Source: Welwitschia mirabilis (Eukaryota > Gnetophyta > Gnetopsida > Welwitschiales). Taken from it: a stretch of DNA of 64,000 nt. Of this stretch, positions 10,616 through 22,491 are shown in pieces (the first letter of the stretch is position 1; the number at the start of each line of letters is the position of its first letter). A program made the translations under genes and the position numbers. The stretch is taken from NCBI GenBank assembly GCA_051453625.1, contig JBOZIK010000001.1, positions 135,718,673 through 135,782,672 on the forward strand, given 5' to 3'. A model generated the notes under the pieces. It did not search any database, was not told the DNA's origin, and saw only the letters and a list, made by a program, of their open reading frames with translations.

Positions 10616-12420
10616 TTTAAAAGTTAACTGAAATGTAATGTAGATTTCGTTTAACTACATCTTGTTCATGAATTAGTAAATTATTATTTTTCTAAAAAAT
10701 TTTCTTACGTTATTTATTTAATGCAATTAATTAGCAATGTTTTTTATTATTATTTACATCTAGTGGTAAAACTTGGAAAGGATAAGTTAAGTAAGTCTAA
10801 ACTACCTGTAGGAACTTAACCCTTGTTTTTAATCTATGATATCAATAGATAAGTCCTTTGGCTATTAAGGGCATAGACAAGTACCTTGTAATTTTGAACA
10901 TGTTAGAGTCTTTAGAAATTGCTAGCAATATTTGTGGATTCTAGCTATAGAACAGGTATGATCTAGGAATGCTTCTTATATTTGTATGGTCTAAGATATC
11001 TTGCTTATATCTTGTATGGTTTAAAAATATTTTTTGATGTCTTACATAACTCTAGTAAATCTTCTTTGTGTTGCACATGATTTATGTTAGTTATAAATTG
11101 GTATGATTGTTGCATGTCCTCACATTTAAAGATTACTATTCTTGCATCATTTGTAGCATTGTTTCCTATCTTGTATGATGTTCATTATAAGCTTGCTTAT
11201 TTCTTAGCCTATTCTAAACTATCCTTATGTATGTCTTGCGTGTTAACCACAAATCTGTGATCCTTATATTATTAAATAAGAGAATTAAAACTTACTAGGA
11301 TAACCAGTTGTATAGACTTAAGATGGTGAAACTCTCGGAAAGGATTCCCACAACCACGGAAACAAATTACTAGAGTGAAAGGGAGAAATGTGCATAATTT
11401 TATATTATTTATACCCCTTTGAGTAGGGTGAAACTAAATTACTAGAATGTGATAATTAACAATTGTAAAAGCAAGATAATTCTAATTGAACTTATGGTCT
11501 TCGTTAAGCCTTTAGTTTACTTATTTTCCCTTATCTTGTGACTTTGTATCCCCTTCTCTATCCATTCCTTATGTTGGGTCATATTGGGAATAGTGAAAGA
11601 TGTAGTTCTCATACCATACATATATGTGCAAGACTTGTCTAAAAGGAGGACTTTCAAAATCATGAAATATTGTAGTAAAGACTGGGTCTTAAAATATGTC
11701 TTATTTTAATTATTGTATGTTGGAGAGATTTGACGTTTAGATGGCCTTATAGCCCTTTTTATTTTTAATACTTTATGCATGTTCAAAACATGTGAAACCT
11801 AATGTAATTGGCATGATGTTAGTCAACTTGTGATATTGAAATTTATCTCAGTTAATAAAAATGTCCTATCATCATTTTAAATTGTATATACTCTATGTTA
11901 TTAATTGCTTTTTTATAATAATATAAAAAATGTCACAATTTCTTTTCTACTTTTTATGTAAGAAAGTTTTTAAGTGATTCCTTACTGTAAGTGGTTAAGT
12001 CCCTTATTTAGTAACTAAAAGGTTTCTCACTCAAGTCTACATACAGGTGGTTAGTAAATTGTGTGTATTTTCTAAGATATTTAGGTTGATTTTAATTTGT
12101 AAATTTTGATATTAGGTTTGAACACTTACTTTTTAGAGTCCTAATTTCTACCAAATTTTCATTTAGTAGTTTAAAACTACCTTATTCCACTTAGATATTT
12201 TCAAAAAGGTGTTTTTCATGAGAAACTGTGTGACTTCCCTTTAATTTATAATATTATGTTAACTACTTGAAATTAGGAAACACACTTCTTTATTTATGTT
12301 TATACACATAAACATTCCTTCTATACATTGGGAATTACTCTTAGACCAAACCTGGTGTTCAAAATGCTTCGAAAAGGATTTATAGTTGTACATATAAATC
12401 TAATATTCTTTAAGACATCC
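10616..12420. other. Unassigned sequence
   Basis: About 1.8 kb without a coding pattern, LTR boundary or repeat that I can support. The part at 11290-11640 has somewhat higher G+C and could be LTR-like, but no partner copy is in the window. Confidence 0.5.
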
Positions 12421-12424
12421 ACTT

Positions 12425-12560
12425 GTCTGTGGACCTCTAGTCTATTGGTAACTTGTCTGTGGACCTTTCATCTAGTGGTAAAGACATCTGCCTATGAGGC
12501 ATCAAGTTCCAATTTTGATTCCCATATTGGGCATGTAGGATATGGAGTGACCAACCCTTC
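12425..12560 (+). repeat. tRNA-like (SINE-type) repeat, duplicated head
   Basis: A head resembling a tRNA gene is present: CTAGTGGTAAAGACATCT (A-box-like), then GCCTATGAGGC, which would form an anticodon-like arm, then GTTCC...TTGATTCCC (B-box-like, split by a few bases). The 5' part is duplicated in tandem (CTGTGGACCTCTAGTCTATTGG, then CTGTGGACCTTTCATCTAGTGG; strings shown in shortened form). It cannot fold into a normal tRNA, because the T arm is disrupted. A tRNA-derived SINE fragment is the best reading. Confidence 0.4.
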
Positions 12561-12864
12561 CTACATCCACTTGTGCAGGAAATTTATCCTATTGGACAAA
12601 TCACTCACAGTTTAAATCACCTACAATCTTTATATTCCCATTTTTCTTTCACTTCTATTGACCAAAAAGTGGTATTCCTTGAATTCATGTATGATGAATG
12701 AGAGAAATACACAATTCATGCGAATTCATAAACTTAATAATGAGCATCACACGGTAATTTTTTATGCTAAATTTATCACCAGTAAACATTTTTTGGGCTC
12801 ATAATGTCCCTTCTCTATTCCTATTATCCTTAGCTCACTTACTTATGATAACAGATCTCATCCT
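12561..12864. other. Unassigned spacer
   Basis: Roughly 300 bp of A+T-rich DNA between the tRNA-like repeat and repeat copy R2. I see nothing specific in it. Confidence 0.5.
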
Positions 12865-13200
12865 CTCTTTTATCTATATCTATGCAATTGATAGAATTAT
12901 CAGGTCACTCTATAAATGCTAAAATGTAATAACAGATGCTAGTAATTTCTGAAAACAATAGATCAAACAATGATGGTTAACTTATAGCATCAAAGAAAAC
13001 AAAACCTTCACACTAATGCCACTGTTACATCAAACTGAAATTGACTGCATAGTTCACATTAGTATTAAATTAGGAAATATAATTAACTTATCAATGCTTC
13101 CTTTATCTTAGGGTTTCTAGGCAGCACTCAAAACAAAAGAGAATGAATGTTAAAAATAAAGTGGTCCCTTGCTTGCACAAGCAAGGATATATGCAAAACT
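12865..13200. repeat. Dispersed repeat, copy R2 (pair with 3251-3570)
   Basis: Second copy of the ~320-bp repeat described at 3251-3570, same orientation, about 9.6 kb away. Compared with R1 it has lost CpG sites to TG/CA and carries small indels, so it has decayed more. It is not part of an LTR pair: sequences beyond both ends differ and no primer site or polypurine tract flanks either copy. Confidence 0.7.
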
Positions 13201-13303
13201 AAGATGATGGGGATGATAAAAAATAAAATTAACATCACTTTAAAGGATAACTATCAAGATCTAATAGTAACATAAATGTTGATAACAAGTCAAGTACACC
13301 AAA

Positions 13304-13455
13304 GACTCCTAAAATGAGTAGATCGAAGAAAGAAAACTCTCCTACTGATATCAGTGAAATCCCTTATAATGGTGTTAAAGACTTCTAACATGAGTAGATC
13401 GAAGAAGAAAAACTCTCCTACTGATATCAGTGAAATCCCTTACAATGGTGTTAAA
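13304..13455 (+). repeat. 76-bp tandem duplication
   Basis: Two head-to-tail units (13304-13379 and 13380-13455) differ at only a few positions. Both contain ATGAGTAGATCGAAGAA and CTACTGATATCAGTGAAATC. Read on the plus strand, unit 1 could encode a Ser/Lys/Pro-rich piece (KMSRSKKENSPTDISEIP). Unit 2 keeps most of it in another frame. I do not recognise the protein. High similarity in an otherwise decayed region suggests a recent duplication. Confidence 0.85.
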
Positions 13456-13692
13456 ATTAAGAAACCATTGTGAGAATTATATAATTGGTTATTAACTATG
13501 TAAGAGACGTTAACTAACTGTAGAGATTTGGGGATTAGGCTAGCCCTAATTAGGTAACTTAGATGTATGTGCCTTTCTATCAAATATAGTTAGTTTTATC
13601 AATTTTTATTTATCTAGAGTTATCATGCATCAGTGATGGATTCATCATACATGTAGACATCTCCCATTGTATAGATGTCTTTGCATGTAATA

Positions 13693-13697
13693 GACAT
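13693..13697. repeat. Target-site duplication of element A (left)
   Basis: GACAT directly before A's 5' LTR. The matching copy GACGT is at 30021-30025. They differ by one transition at what would be a CpG, as expected in methylated DNA. Confidence 0.8.
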
Positions 13698-14801
13698 TAT
13701 TGGTCAATCTAGTTTTAATGATTCCACTTATCAAATATTTTGTGTTAAAATTAGATCATGATAAGCATAAGTCAATGTTGGATCTTCATAGATAATATCT
13801 CACAAAAAGGCTTAAAATTTGAAATGCAAATTAGTTATTTGAATACATATCCATAAGGGAAGACATCTTTTGTGATGATTTATACAACTTAAAGATGTCT
13901 ATGATGTACCATATTTCAAGTCACAAGTAACTTACTAAGTTTTTCATTATGGATTCATAATCATGGAGGATTAGATATAATACAAAAAATGTTTCATCAA
14001 TATTTATGGAAGTTCATTAAAGGCATCTATCAAGTAAAGATGTCTAACTATTAGTAGATGTCTATAATTTGAAGACATCTTAGATCAAAGTTAATATTAA
14101 TTAAAAATGAAGATTTTTATCTGACGCCTAGACACTTCTATTCATTACACGACAATTACAAAGTTTAAACAGTTACTGTTTGAGACTAAACAGCTATTTT
14201 TTTCTTTAATGATATAAAGGCATGACATCACAAAACAAATCTAAGGCTTTTCAATGGTCATACTTCCAAGGCATATAAGGAATGAATGCCTTAAAGGAAA
14301 TAAACCTGTAGGAAATTGGAACTACTCATGAAGGTAAAAGCTATTATCTTATAAGGAATTCTCAGTGCCTACATCTTTTGTTCTTAGAACCTGCATTATT
14401 ACATCATTCATTTGCACTTATGATGATGACAATAATAAGGAACTCAAGCTCTTCTTCATAGCTATACCATTCAAGCTTGTTGTTATATTATAAATTTCAA
14501 AAATGCCCATGTAGTTCGATGTATTATTGCTTCATCCATTGATAGATACTATTGAAGTACCAATGGAGTGCACTTGGGAAAGGGCTCATGGGTGGACTAC
14601 AACCAGTTTACAAGTATGCCTTGCGGCCCATAGGTTACCTTTCACGTGATGCAAAACATGAGGTAAAATAGATCTTTGTTATTAAATTATTAGACTATCT
14701 CATTTTTAAATACTATTATAAAGTTCATTATTATATGATGAAACTCATTGTAAGGCAATCCTTATACAGGTGTGCATTAAGGTTGTGCCTATGAGCAGTT
14801 G
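13698..14801 (+). repeat. Element A 5' LTR, first part
   Basis: Starts TATTGGTCAATCTAG (family TGTTGG...). It aligns with 28534 onward: shared GCATAAGTCAATGT, TTTTTCATTATG, AAGATGTCTAACTATTAG and AATAAGGAACTCAAGCTCTT. It is interrupted near 14492-14674 by ~180 bp absent from the 3' copy. It stops at 14801, where element E was inserted, and resumes at 22492. Confidence 0.87.
14492..14674. other. ~180-bp insertion within element A 5' LTR
   Basis: The 3' LTR reads straight through from GTTGTATTGTAT to TTTGTTGGTTATTAC (about 29380-29405). The 5' LTR has ~180 extra bases here. The insert is less A+T-rich than its surroundings, with GGGCTCATGGGTGGACTACA and a few CpGs (TTGCGGCCC, CACGTG). No clear terminal repeats or target duplication are visible. 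Origin unknown. Confidence 0.5.
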
Positions 14802-16027
14802 TGTTGCAATGCCAATTTATAGGATTTTGATGGAGTATTCTGAGTACTTTTATAAGAAATTTATACAAGTTTAGATGCAATTATAATTATTATGAAGAGT
14901 TGATGGGATAATCATGGAAACACACAATTCTTGACATATTTGAAGGAATTACAAGCATAGTCTGATACTTAGTGTTTTATAGAAAAGTTAATGATGCAGA
15001 AGGCTAATTTCTCTTAACTAGAAATATAATAAAGCCTATTATCCCCATGATAGTTAGGACGATAGTACTACTGACATGGACTGAAATCTGCAAGAGTAAC
15101 TATAGAGTTAGAAGCTGATGACACACTTGTTATTAGGAAAACATCCCTAGTATCATCTGGATGATAGGATGAATGACAACCATTGTCTAGCAATAAAATA
15201 AATTAACTTTTATAATGGAGTTATGTGTCCCATCTAGGCTGCTAGGGTTTCTTCTCTAACTTCTAGGGTTATGTTTTTAAAACCTTTAATGTAAAACTAT
15301 AAATGACCATCTTTTCCTCATTTCAAATTCATCTTTTATACCAAGTATTCTTATGAGAAGAGATTGAAGGACAGGAGTTAATCCATAGCTATAGAGAGAA
15401 GTCTTCCTTGATGTTAGGTTGTGTATCCTCCATTAAGATGTTTCTACTTTGTTTGTTTATGGATCTTAATTCATGATTATTACAAGAACTCTTATCACTT
15501 CTCTTTTATGAATCTCCATCATGGTTTACATTAGTTATGATTATTTGATAGCTTCATAGTTGATATAGATCATCAAGGAAACCTTTGTTAAGGTTTATAT
15601 TATTAGTTTAGATTTGCATTCATTTCATATTGTATTTTCATAATCATATTTTATTTAACATATCTTACAACTTATGTTGGTTAGGATTAAGTAATAATTT
15701 TCATAATTGACTTGAGTTATAGGGACTGATCTTGGTAACAGGAAGATTGATAGTTAAATAGATTCATCATTCATTTGAATTTTTATTTTATTATCATTNN
15801 NNNNNNNNTTTGCATTACATTTTCCTTATTTCTTATTTTCATTTATTAAAAGAAAAAAGAATAAAAATCCTTTGTTGAAATCATACTTTAATCTTAGCTT
15901 AGTGCCTTTAATGAATTATGACATTTGAATTAACTCTTGTCTATACTAGTATGTATTTTCCTATAAGCATTTTTAATTATAGATTTCTCTTAAGAACTTA
16001 AAGATTGTACAAATTTACATCTTAATA
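14802..16027 (+). repeat. Element E 5' LTR
   Basis: Pairs with 21256-22491. Shared blocks include TGTTGCAATGCCA, GATAATCATG, CTAATTTCTCTTA, GATAGGATGAATGACAAC, ATTCATTTCATATTG and TAGTGCCTT. By eye roughly three quarters to four fifths of positions agree, so the insertion is old. It contains a 10-N gap at 15799-15808. Confidence 0.88.
15799..15808. other. Assembly gap (10 N)
   Basis: Ten unknown bases in the 5' LTR of element E. The aligned 3' LTR (near 22262-22275, ATCATTTATCTTGCATTGC) suggests only a few bases are missing. Confidence 0.99.
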
Positions 16028-16048
16028 TTTTGGCATCATTTTGGGAAA
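16028..16048 (+). promoter_or_regulatory. Element E primer-binding site (tRNA-Asp type)
   Basis: TTTTGGCATCATTTTGGG follows the 5' LTR directly. The family form TTTGGCGCCGTTGCCGGG differs mainly at CpG and CpC positions changed to TpG/CpA or T, consistent with methylation decay. This site type is known from Athila and related Ty3/gypsy elements. Confidence 0.75.
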
Positions 16049-16801
16049 GGCCATAAGAAGTTGGAGGATTATCACTATCCAGATAAGTATCTCAGACCTC
16101 AGTTTAAGTTATTTATTCGAAATAGTGTTATTTTTCTATTCTAGTTTTTGTAGGTTTCTTTTTCTGAAATTTTTTGTTTTTTCTAGTGTTAATAAGTCCT
16201 CCCATCCTCTCTATTATTCCCATGATTAGGAGGACAATGGTCTAACTTTTATGTCTTTATCTAATTTTGGTAATAAAATTTTCTATTTTTTAATAGTATA
16301 ATCAAGTTAACATTGTCTTCTTTATAATTCAGATAACTGTGCCGATGACTATTAATAGTTTTGATTCTATTTCTGATTTTTTGTAGTTTTTTTTTCACAT
16401 TTGTAAAATAAGTATTCATCATCCTTCATATTATCTGGATGACATTCAAGACAACATTTTTATGCATTTTCTGAGTAACTAAGGGTCTAAACAATTTGGT
16501 AAAAAAATAAAACATCAAAGGGAATAGAGCTTGATCTTTACTTTGTACTTATCTTTCTTATCATCTTGATTAAATTATCTTATCCTATTCTTCTTAATTG
16601 ATTCAATGAATAGTAATCAAAGGACCCTTGAAAAAATTCTTACTACAAGAAGAAGAAACTTGAGAAATTTAGAGGAAAATTATAAGAAAACACTTTGAGA
16701 AATTTTACAAGGAGAACACCAAAAAATGGTGTTAAGAGTAGGAATTTGGCTCGTTCCTCTTTTTAAACTTCTTATTTTTCCCTTCTTATTTTTAAAATTC
16801 A
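16049..16801. other. Element E leader
   Basis: Noncoding-looking A+T-rich leader between primer site and the gag-like frame. It contains T-rich runs and no recognised domain. Confidence 0.5.
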
Positions 16802-17320
16802 TATAGAAATTACTATGAAAATTTTCAACATTTTGGAGATTCCCCCTCATTTAGAGAAATGTCCTACAATAATTTGAGTTATCTATCTCCCATTCATTAC
16901 TATGAAGAAGATCCAACTCCTATGAACTACTATGAGGAAGAAAATAATTTAATGCAAGAAAGCATATGAGATATGAAAACAATGCAAGAAAATTTACAAA
17001 TGCAAATTAAGAACCTAGAAAATCTAGTTGAGATCTTTGAATAAACACGGTGACAAAATCAAGATTATTTTATAGCATAACATCCTCAAAAATATCCTTC
17101 TACATTGTACCTTAAGGAAAATTAGAATAACTTAGAAATAGGTGACAATGATTCTTGCTTTTAAATAGAAGATGAAATTTTGGATCAAACTTCAACATCC
17201 CAATCATTAGGAGATGATTGAAAGGGAGACAATGATGACTTAACTCAATTTTTCAATAATCAGTATGAGGATTATTATTCAATAGATGATGATATTAAAG
17301 TATTATATTATATCCCTATC
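16802..17320 (+). pseudogene. Element E gag-like frame
   Basis: One frame stays readable for about 170 codons. It is acidic and rich in Tyr, Asn, Glu and Gln: NYYENFQHFGDSPSFREM, then HYYEEDPTPMNYYEEENN, a predicted coiled coil MKTMQENLQMQIKNLENL, then acidic DDLTQFF-NQYEDYYSIDDD. Its interruptions (after ENNLMQESI, EIFE, TR, IA, KEN, DSCF, GDD) are TGA, TAA or TAG where CGA, CAA or CAG would suit, so it was probably one open frame before C-to-T decay. No enzyme motif is visible. It could be the C-terminal part of a gag or an element-specific protein. Confidence 0.55.
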
Positions 17321-18160
17321 ATTCATTTACTACTAGAAATCTAGATGAGGGATCCATTCATCAAGAACCTAAAATTATTTAATTGATGATAAAGATGATT
17401 TTCACATTTCTCTTGATGTTCTTTTTGATGAATCCAACAATTAGAAAATGAGATCAGTACTCAATAAGAGAATGAAGATATAGTCAAAAATAATAATGAG
17501 GAAAGTGAAGAAACAATTCAACAAACTATGATGAAGACAATAATGAAGAACACGAGCATAACGAAGGACCCATAGAGATTCATTCAAACTTCATAAAGGA
17601 TAGACTTCTTTATTCCAATACAACAAATCCACCTAAAAATTCTACCCATATTTCTCCATTTCTCCCACTTGCAGTTTCATGTTAAACTCTAAAGCATATC
17701 TTTCCTTCTCCTTTTACTTTTACATTACCTTGTAATCTTAATAATGATAACCTTTCTTCATATTCTCCATTTCAACCTTCATGTAATTCTCAAAGCCACA
17801 TCTCCTTTCTTGACTTTCATAAAGACCATAAATTTGAAGAGTCTATATTTCTTAATTTCTTCCTCTTAAAAATACATGTGATACTTAAAGTAACATCCTT
17901 CCCATTTTATTAACCCTATTTTATCTTATGCTTTTAATGATTGATCTTTTCAGAAATATAACTTGGAAAATCTTGGAATTTTAAGTTGAAGTAGATCTTA
18001 TGTTCTTAATAATAATCTATACTTAAAATTGAATTTTAAGGAGTTTCTTACTCTCATTAGATATTCTCAAAATCTCTCAAGAACTTCTTTGATTCATCCT
18101 TTGAGTTATGCCTTGAATGAATTATATAATGATATTCATGATTTATAATGTTTCAATAAA

Positions 18161-18605
18161 AGATTATTTGTCAAAGAAATTTATCACTTCTTTATCTCTT
18201 ATTTGGATTCTAAAATTTATGCTATCANNNNNNNNNNNNNNNNNNNNNNNNNNNNNNNNNNNNNNNNNNNNNNNNNNNNNNNNNNNNNNNNNNNNNNNNN
18301 NNNNNNNNNNNNNNNNNNNNNNNNNNNNNNNNNNNNNNNNNNNNNNNNNNNNNNNNNNNNNNNNNNNNNNNNNNNNNNNNNNNNNNNNNNNNNNNNNNNN
18401 NNNNNNNNNNNNNNNNNNNNNNNNNNNNNNNNNNNNNNNNNNNNNNNNNNNNNNNNNNNNNNNNNNNNNNNNNNNNNNNNNNNNNNNNNNNNNNNNNNNN
18501 NNNNNNNNNNNNNNNNNNNNNNNNNNNNNNNNNNNNNGAGATTATTTGTCAATGGAATTTATCACTTCTTTATCTCTTATTTGGATTCTAAAATTTATGC
18601 TATCA
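18161..18605 (+). repeat. Duplicated 67-bp flanks around an N gap
   Basis: 18161-18227 and 18539-18605 are identical except at two positions (CAAAGAAAT against CAATGGAAT) and abut the N run at 18228-18537 on either side. Either a tandem repeat was left unresolved, or two contigs overlapping at their ends were joined with a gap of estimated size. Confidence 0.9.
18228..18537. other. Assembly gap (310 N)
   Basis: Unknown bases inside element E. Frames spanning it are not real evidence of coding. Confidence 0.99.
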
Positions 18606-21242
18606 AAGTTTTATTCTTTTATTCTCTCTTCCTCTAATTCATTTTACTCCAAAATGATTGTATACCTTTTATGTTTTATCAATTAGTTTGGTTTGGCCCT
18701 TATTTTTCTGAAAGGTACAATGCTCAAGTGCATATTTTACATAACTAGTTATCCTCTCAATGGCTAGGTCCTTATCTTTTAGAAAAAAATACATTTTAAA
18801 TGGCTTAGTTAAAATCTCTAATCTAAACACTTAGGAAATTTAGAAGTTAATGGATAAAAGGTTAGAAATCATTAAGATACCTATTGATTAAACCTTGAAC
18901 ATGATAGAAGTACTTATCTTGGATTATCCTTATGCGATTATATAAATTCTTCCTTAGTTAATTCTTTTGATGAACATCATGCTATCACTTAAACATCTTT
19001 AGACTTGGCTAATGTTTTACTTTTTAAAGTCACAATGACTAGTAAATATCTTACTTGGGCATTTCAAAGTGATAAGATTGGATTCATCTAATTTTAAGAC
19101 ATTTGTGTATCTATGAACTTCATTTCAAAGGGAGATGTTTGGTTCTTTTGTTCCCTCTTAATGATATGAGTGTTTAATTATTTGGATTTATTCTAATTTA
19201 TTTCTCATCTTACTACTTCATCCTTATCGTTAAAAGTACTTAGTCATGTGATATTTATTCCTTTACTTCTATAAGAAAAGAAAAGAAAAAAGAAAAAAAA
19301 ATAAATAATGACATGGTCTTTCATATCTGAGCTAAAACCATGGTCACCATGATGTTCTACTATAAGCACAGTAGGTAATTTTCCCAAAAGGAGCCTTTGG
19401 AAGTATGATATGTTGGTCATACTATGAGGGTCTTTACTCCTCTAATAGTGTTTGAACCCCCCTCATTATAGAAAAATAATTTTCACTTAGAGGTAATGGG
19501 ATTAGTGATGTCCTTGGTGTCATTAGACGAATTGCTTATTTTCTAAACTTATTTTTGCATATAGCATTTCCACATAATCATTCAACTTTTTTTGAAGTCT
19601 AGTGCCATTTTGGGGTGTAGGTAAGTGAGTCCGTTTTTGAGTAATTTTGATCTTATGATTCATTGATTGATAATATTATATATACTTGACATCATCATCA
19701 TCATTGCCTATTTAAGTGGTACCTTTTAATTTTTTTTTTAAATTATTTCATGCATTACTAGTCAAGTGATTTTAAGATTTATATCAAGGAATTTTGCTAG
19801 GTTATAATTTTAAATAGGTAAACAATCTTCTTCATATTTCTAGTTGTTCATTTTCATTATGTTTTTCTTAGTTCTTTTGTTTAATATTTTAAAGTTATTT
19901 CTATACTTTTTTAGCATAATAATTAGGACTTGATTGTTTAGTAGTTTTCTAGTTGTCTTTTTATTTTCACTCATCGTTTTATCCATAGGTCTTTTTTTTG
20001 TTTTAGCACTTTTGTTGATGCATTATTTTTAATTTAATTGCTGCATTCCTTTCCTTTGTGATGATTCTCTTTTATTTTTCCTTTTAAATTTTCATACATC
20101 CACTTACAAAATCTTGAATGCTTATTGGATTTCAGTATATTTGAGAATTTTCTTTAGCATTAATTCTCTTCTTAGTGCATTATCATTACCTTATCTGATA
20201 TCGTTTTCTCTTTCTTTAAGTTCTTTCTACTTTTAACTCCTTTATTATAATTTTTGATGATAATTCTTCACTTTTACCCATTTTTCAAACTTTATGATGA
20301 CTTTCTGAGGCTTCACTATTGCTACCATTACTTTTATAATCCTACTTAGACTTCACTGTTTTCCAAATCCTTTTTTCATGAGTGTCATCCCATGTTTGAC
20401 ATCCAAACAACTATGTGGATGACACAGCTCCTCTTAGCTTATTATAATATAGGATGTATTGATTCTTCTATGAAGAGGGAAAGATATATTTCTGAGAAAT
20501 TTTTGAGATATTTGAGAAAAAGTTTATTTATGAGGGTTATTTTGAGCTTTCATGATACATACATGTGAGGCACTAGTTGATGTCTAATTTTATATTACTT
20601 ATATGATATACATTATGGATATTATTTAGCAGGCCATAATAGCATAATTACAGGACCCTCTTATAGGCATGATCTAGGTTACTCAAAAAACCATGAACAA
20701 GAAAAGTAATATTATGATTATTTTTGTATTTATCCCATGTATTTTGTACTTAAAACTCACTAATTGATTTATATACATCATTTTGAGTTATTACTACTTA
20801 GTTTATACACATCATTCTAATTTATCACTATTTCTAATTATGCATACACATCTACATGTTTTGATTTATTATGGTTATATCTTATTAAAATTATTGTATG
20901 ACATCCAACTTTTATCTTATAATGTATTAAGAATTTTAAGTGAAGAGTTAATGAATATTTTAGTATTTGTATTTTTTTTCAACGATCATGTTCACAGGCA
21001 CTTAGTTTTCATTCTGATTTTATAAGCCTATCATTCTCATTACCATCTAGATGACCGATATGCTAAGAGATTTATTATGCATTGTATAGAGGTATTATGT
21101 TAGTTAATTTGTTTTTGTTATTTTATCCTATGTGATAAATATTTTTGAACTTAATTTACATTTTTCTAGTTACTATTTATCTTGGTAAAATTAGCTTGTA
21201 ATCTATAGTTGATTACTTACTTTGTTAAGAACTAATAAGGCT

Positions 21243-21255
21243 AAGTGGAGGGCTA
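21243..21255 (+). promoter_or_regulatory. Element E polypurine tract
   Basis: AAGTGGAGGGCTA directly precedes the 3' LTR start TGTTGC, confirming plus-strand orientation. Confidence 0.7.
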
Positions 21256-22491
21256 TGTTGCAATGCCAGCTTGTAGGATTTTGATGGGGTATTTTGAGTA
21301 CTATTGTAGGATATTTATATAGGTTTAGATTCAACTCTAATGATTATAGAGAGTCAATTGAATAATCATGAAAACACATAATTCTTAGCATATTTGGAGT
21401 CATTATAGACATATTCTTATACCTAGTGTTTTGAAGGGAATATCAATGATCCAAAAGACTAATTTCTCTTAGCTAAAAATATAAGGAAGTCTTTTATCCC
21501 CTATGTCATCTGCACAATAGTCTAGACGATAGTGTTGTTGACACGAAATAGAAGTTGTAGGGCTGACTACAGAGCCAGAAGCTAATTATTCACTTGTTAT
21601 TAGGGCATCATCCCTAGAGTTATCTAGATGATAGGATGAATGACAACTATTTTATATTAACACAATAAATTATGTTTTGTAATGAATTCATGCACCCCAT
21701 TTGGGCTATTAGGATTTCTACTCTGACTTCTATGGTTATGTTTTCAGAACCTTAAATGTAAAACTACAAATACCTCCTTGTTCTTATTCCAAATTCATTT
21801 TTTGTATCAGATATTCTTGTAATGGAATATTTAAGGATAGGAGGTCCATCCATAATTAAAAAGAGAAGTCTTCCTCAGTGTTGATCTATGTATCATCTAT
21901 TAATGTGTTCCTACTTTGTTTGCAAGTGGATACTAATTCATGATTAATATAAGAACTTTTTTCACTTCTATTGTGTAAACCTCCTTCATGGTTTATGTTG
22001 GTTATGATTCTGTGATATCTTCATAGTTTATCTAGATCATAAGAGCAACTTTTGTTAAGGTTGATATTGTTATTTTAGATTTGCATTCATTTCATATTGC
22101 ATTTTCATAACTTCATATTCTGTTTGATGTATATTATAACTTATGTTAAATAGAATTAAGTGATAGTTTTCTTAACTAATCTAAGTTATAAGAACTGATC
22201 TTGGTAATAGGAATATTAGTAGTCAAATAGATTCATTATTCATTTGCATTTGTGTTTCATCATCATTTATCTTGCATTGCATTTGCATTATTTCTTATTT
22301 TCATTTAATAAAAGGAAAAAGACTAAAAATACTTTATTGAAATCAATTTTATAACTCCTAGCCTAGTGCCTTCAATGGATTACAACATTTGAATTAACTC
22401 CTATTTATACTGGTATTTGTTTTTCTGCAAGCATTTGTGAGTATAGGTTTTGCCTAAGGACTTAAATATTACACAAATTCATAATCCAATA
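21256..22491 (+). repeat. Element E 3' LTR
   Basis: Pairs with 14802-16027 and ends ...AATCCAATA, matching ...TCTTAATA of the 5' copy. It is followed by ACTTA, the target-site copy, and then by the continuation of element A's LTR (CATTATTGTATTTTC against CATTGTTGTATTTCC in A's 3' LTR). Confidence 0.88.

Larger units (their letters stand above)
17321..21242. other. Element E internal region, no recognised domain
   Basis: About 3.9 kb containing the 310-N gap. No protease, RT, RNase H or integrase motif could be found in any frame. The short frames at 18117-18227 and 18538-18686 are the two halves of the duplicated gap flank. Purine/pyrimidine-biased A+T-rich text dominates. Confidence 0.55.
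14802..22491 (+). mobile_element. Element E: non-autonomous LTR element with Asp-type PBS
   Basis: LTRs 14802-16027 and 21256-22491 (about 1.23 kb each, both opening TGTTGCAATGCCA) flank ~5.2 kb. It sits in A's 5' LTR: A's 3' LTR reads GAGC-ACTTA-CATTG at this point. The right flank of E is ACTTA (22492) and the left flank is AGTTG (14797), a decayed copy of the same 5 bp. The primer site (16028) is the tRNA-Asp type seen in Athila-like Ty3/gypsy elements. Inside I see only a gag-like frame (16802-17320) and no protease, RT or integrase. It probably depended on an autonomous relative. Two N gaps lie inside. Confidence 0.85.

Noticed and set aside
12425-12560. Functional tRNA gene
   Set aside because: The T arm is split and the acceptor stem does not pair; the duplicated head fits a SINE fragment better.
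3250-13200. R1 and R2 as LTRs of Copia-1
   Set aside because: They flank Copia-1 in the same orientation, but no primer site follows R1 and the polypurine tract of Copia-1 is followed by TGTTATAAG at 10131, not by R2 sequence.
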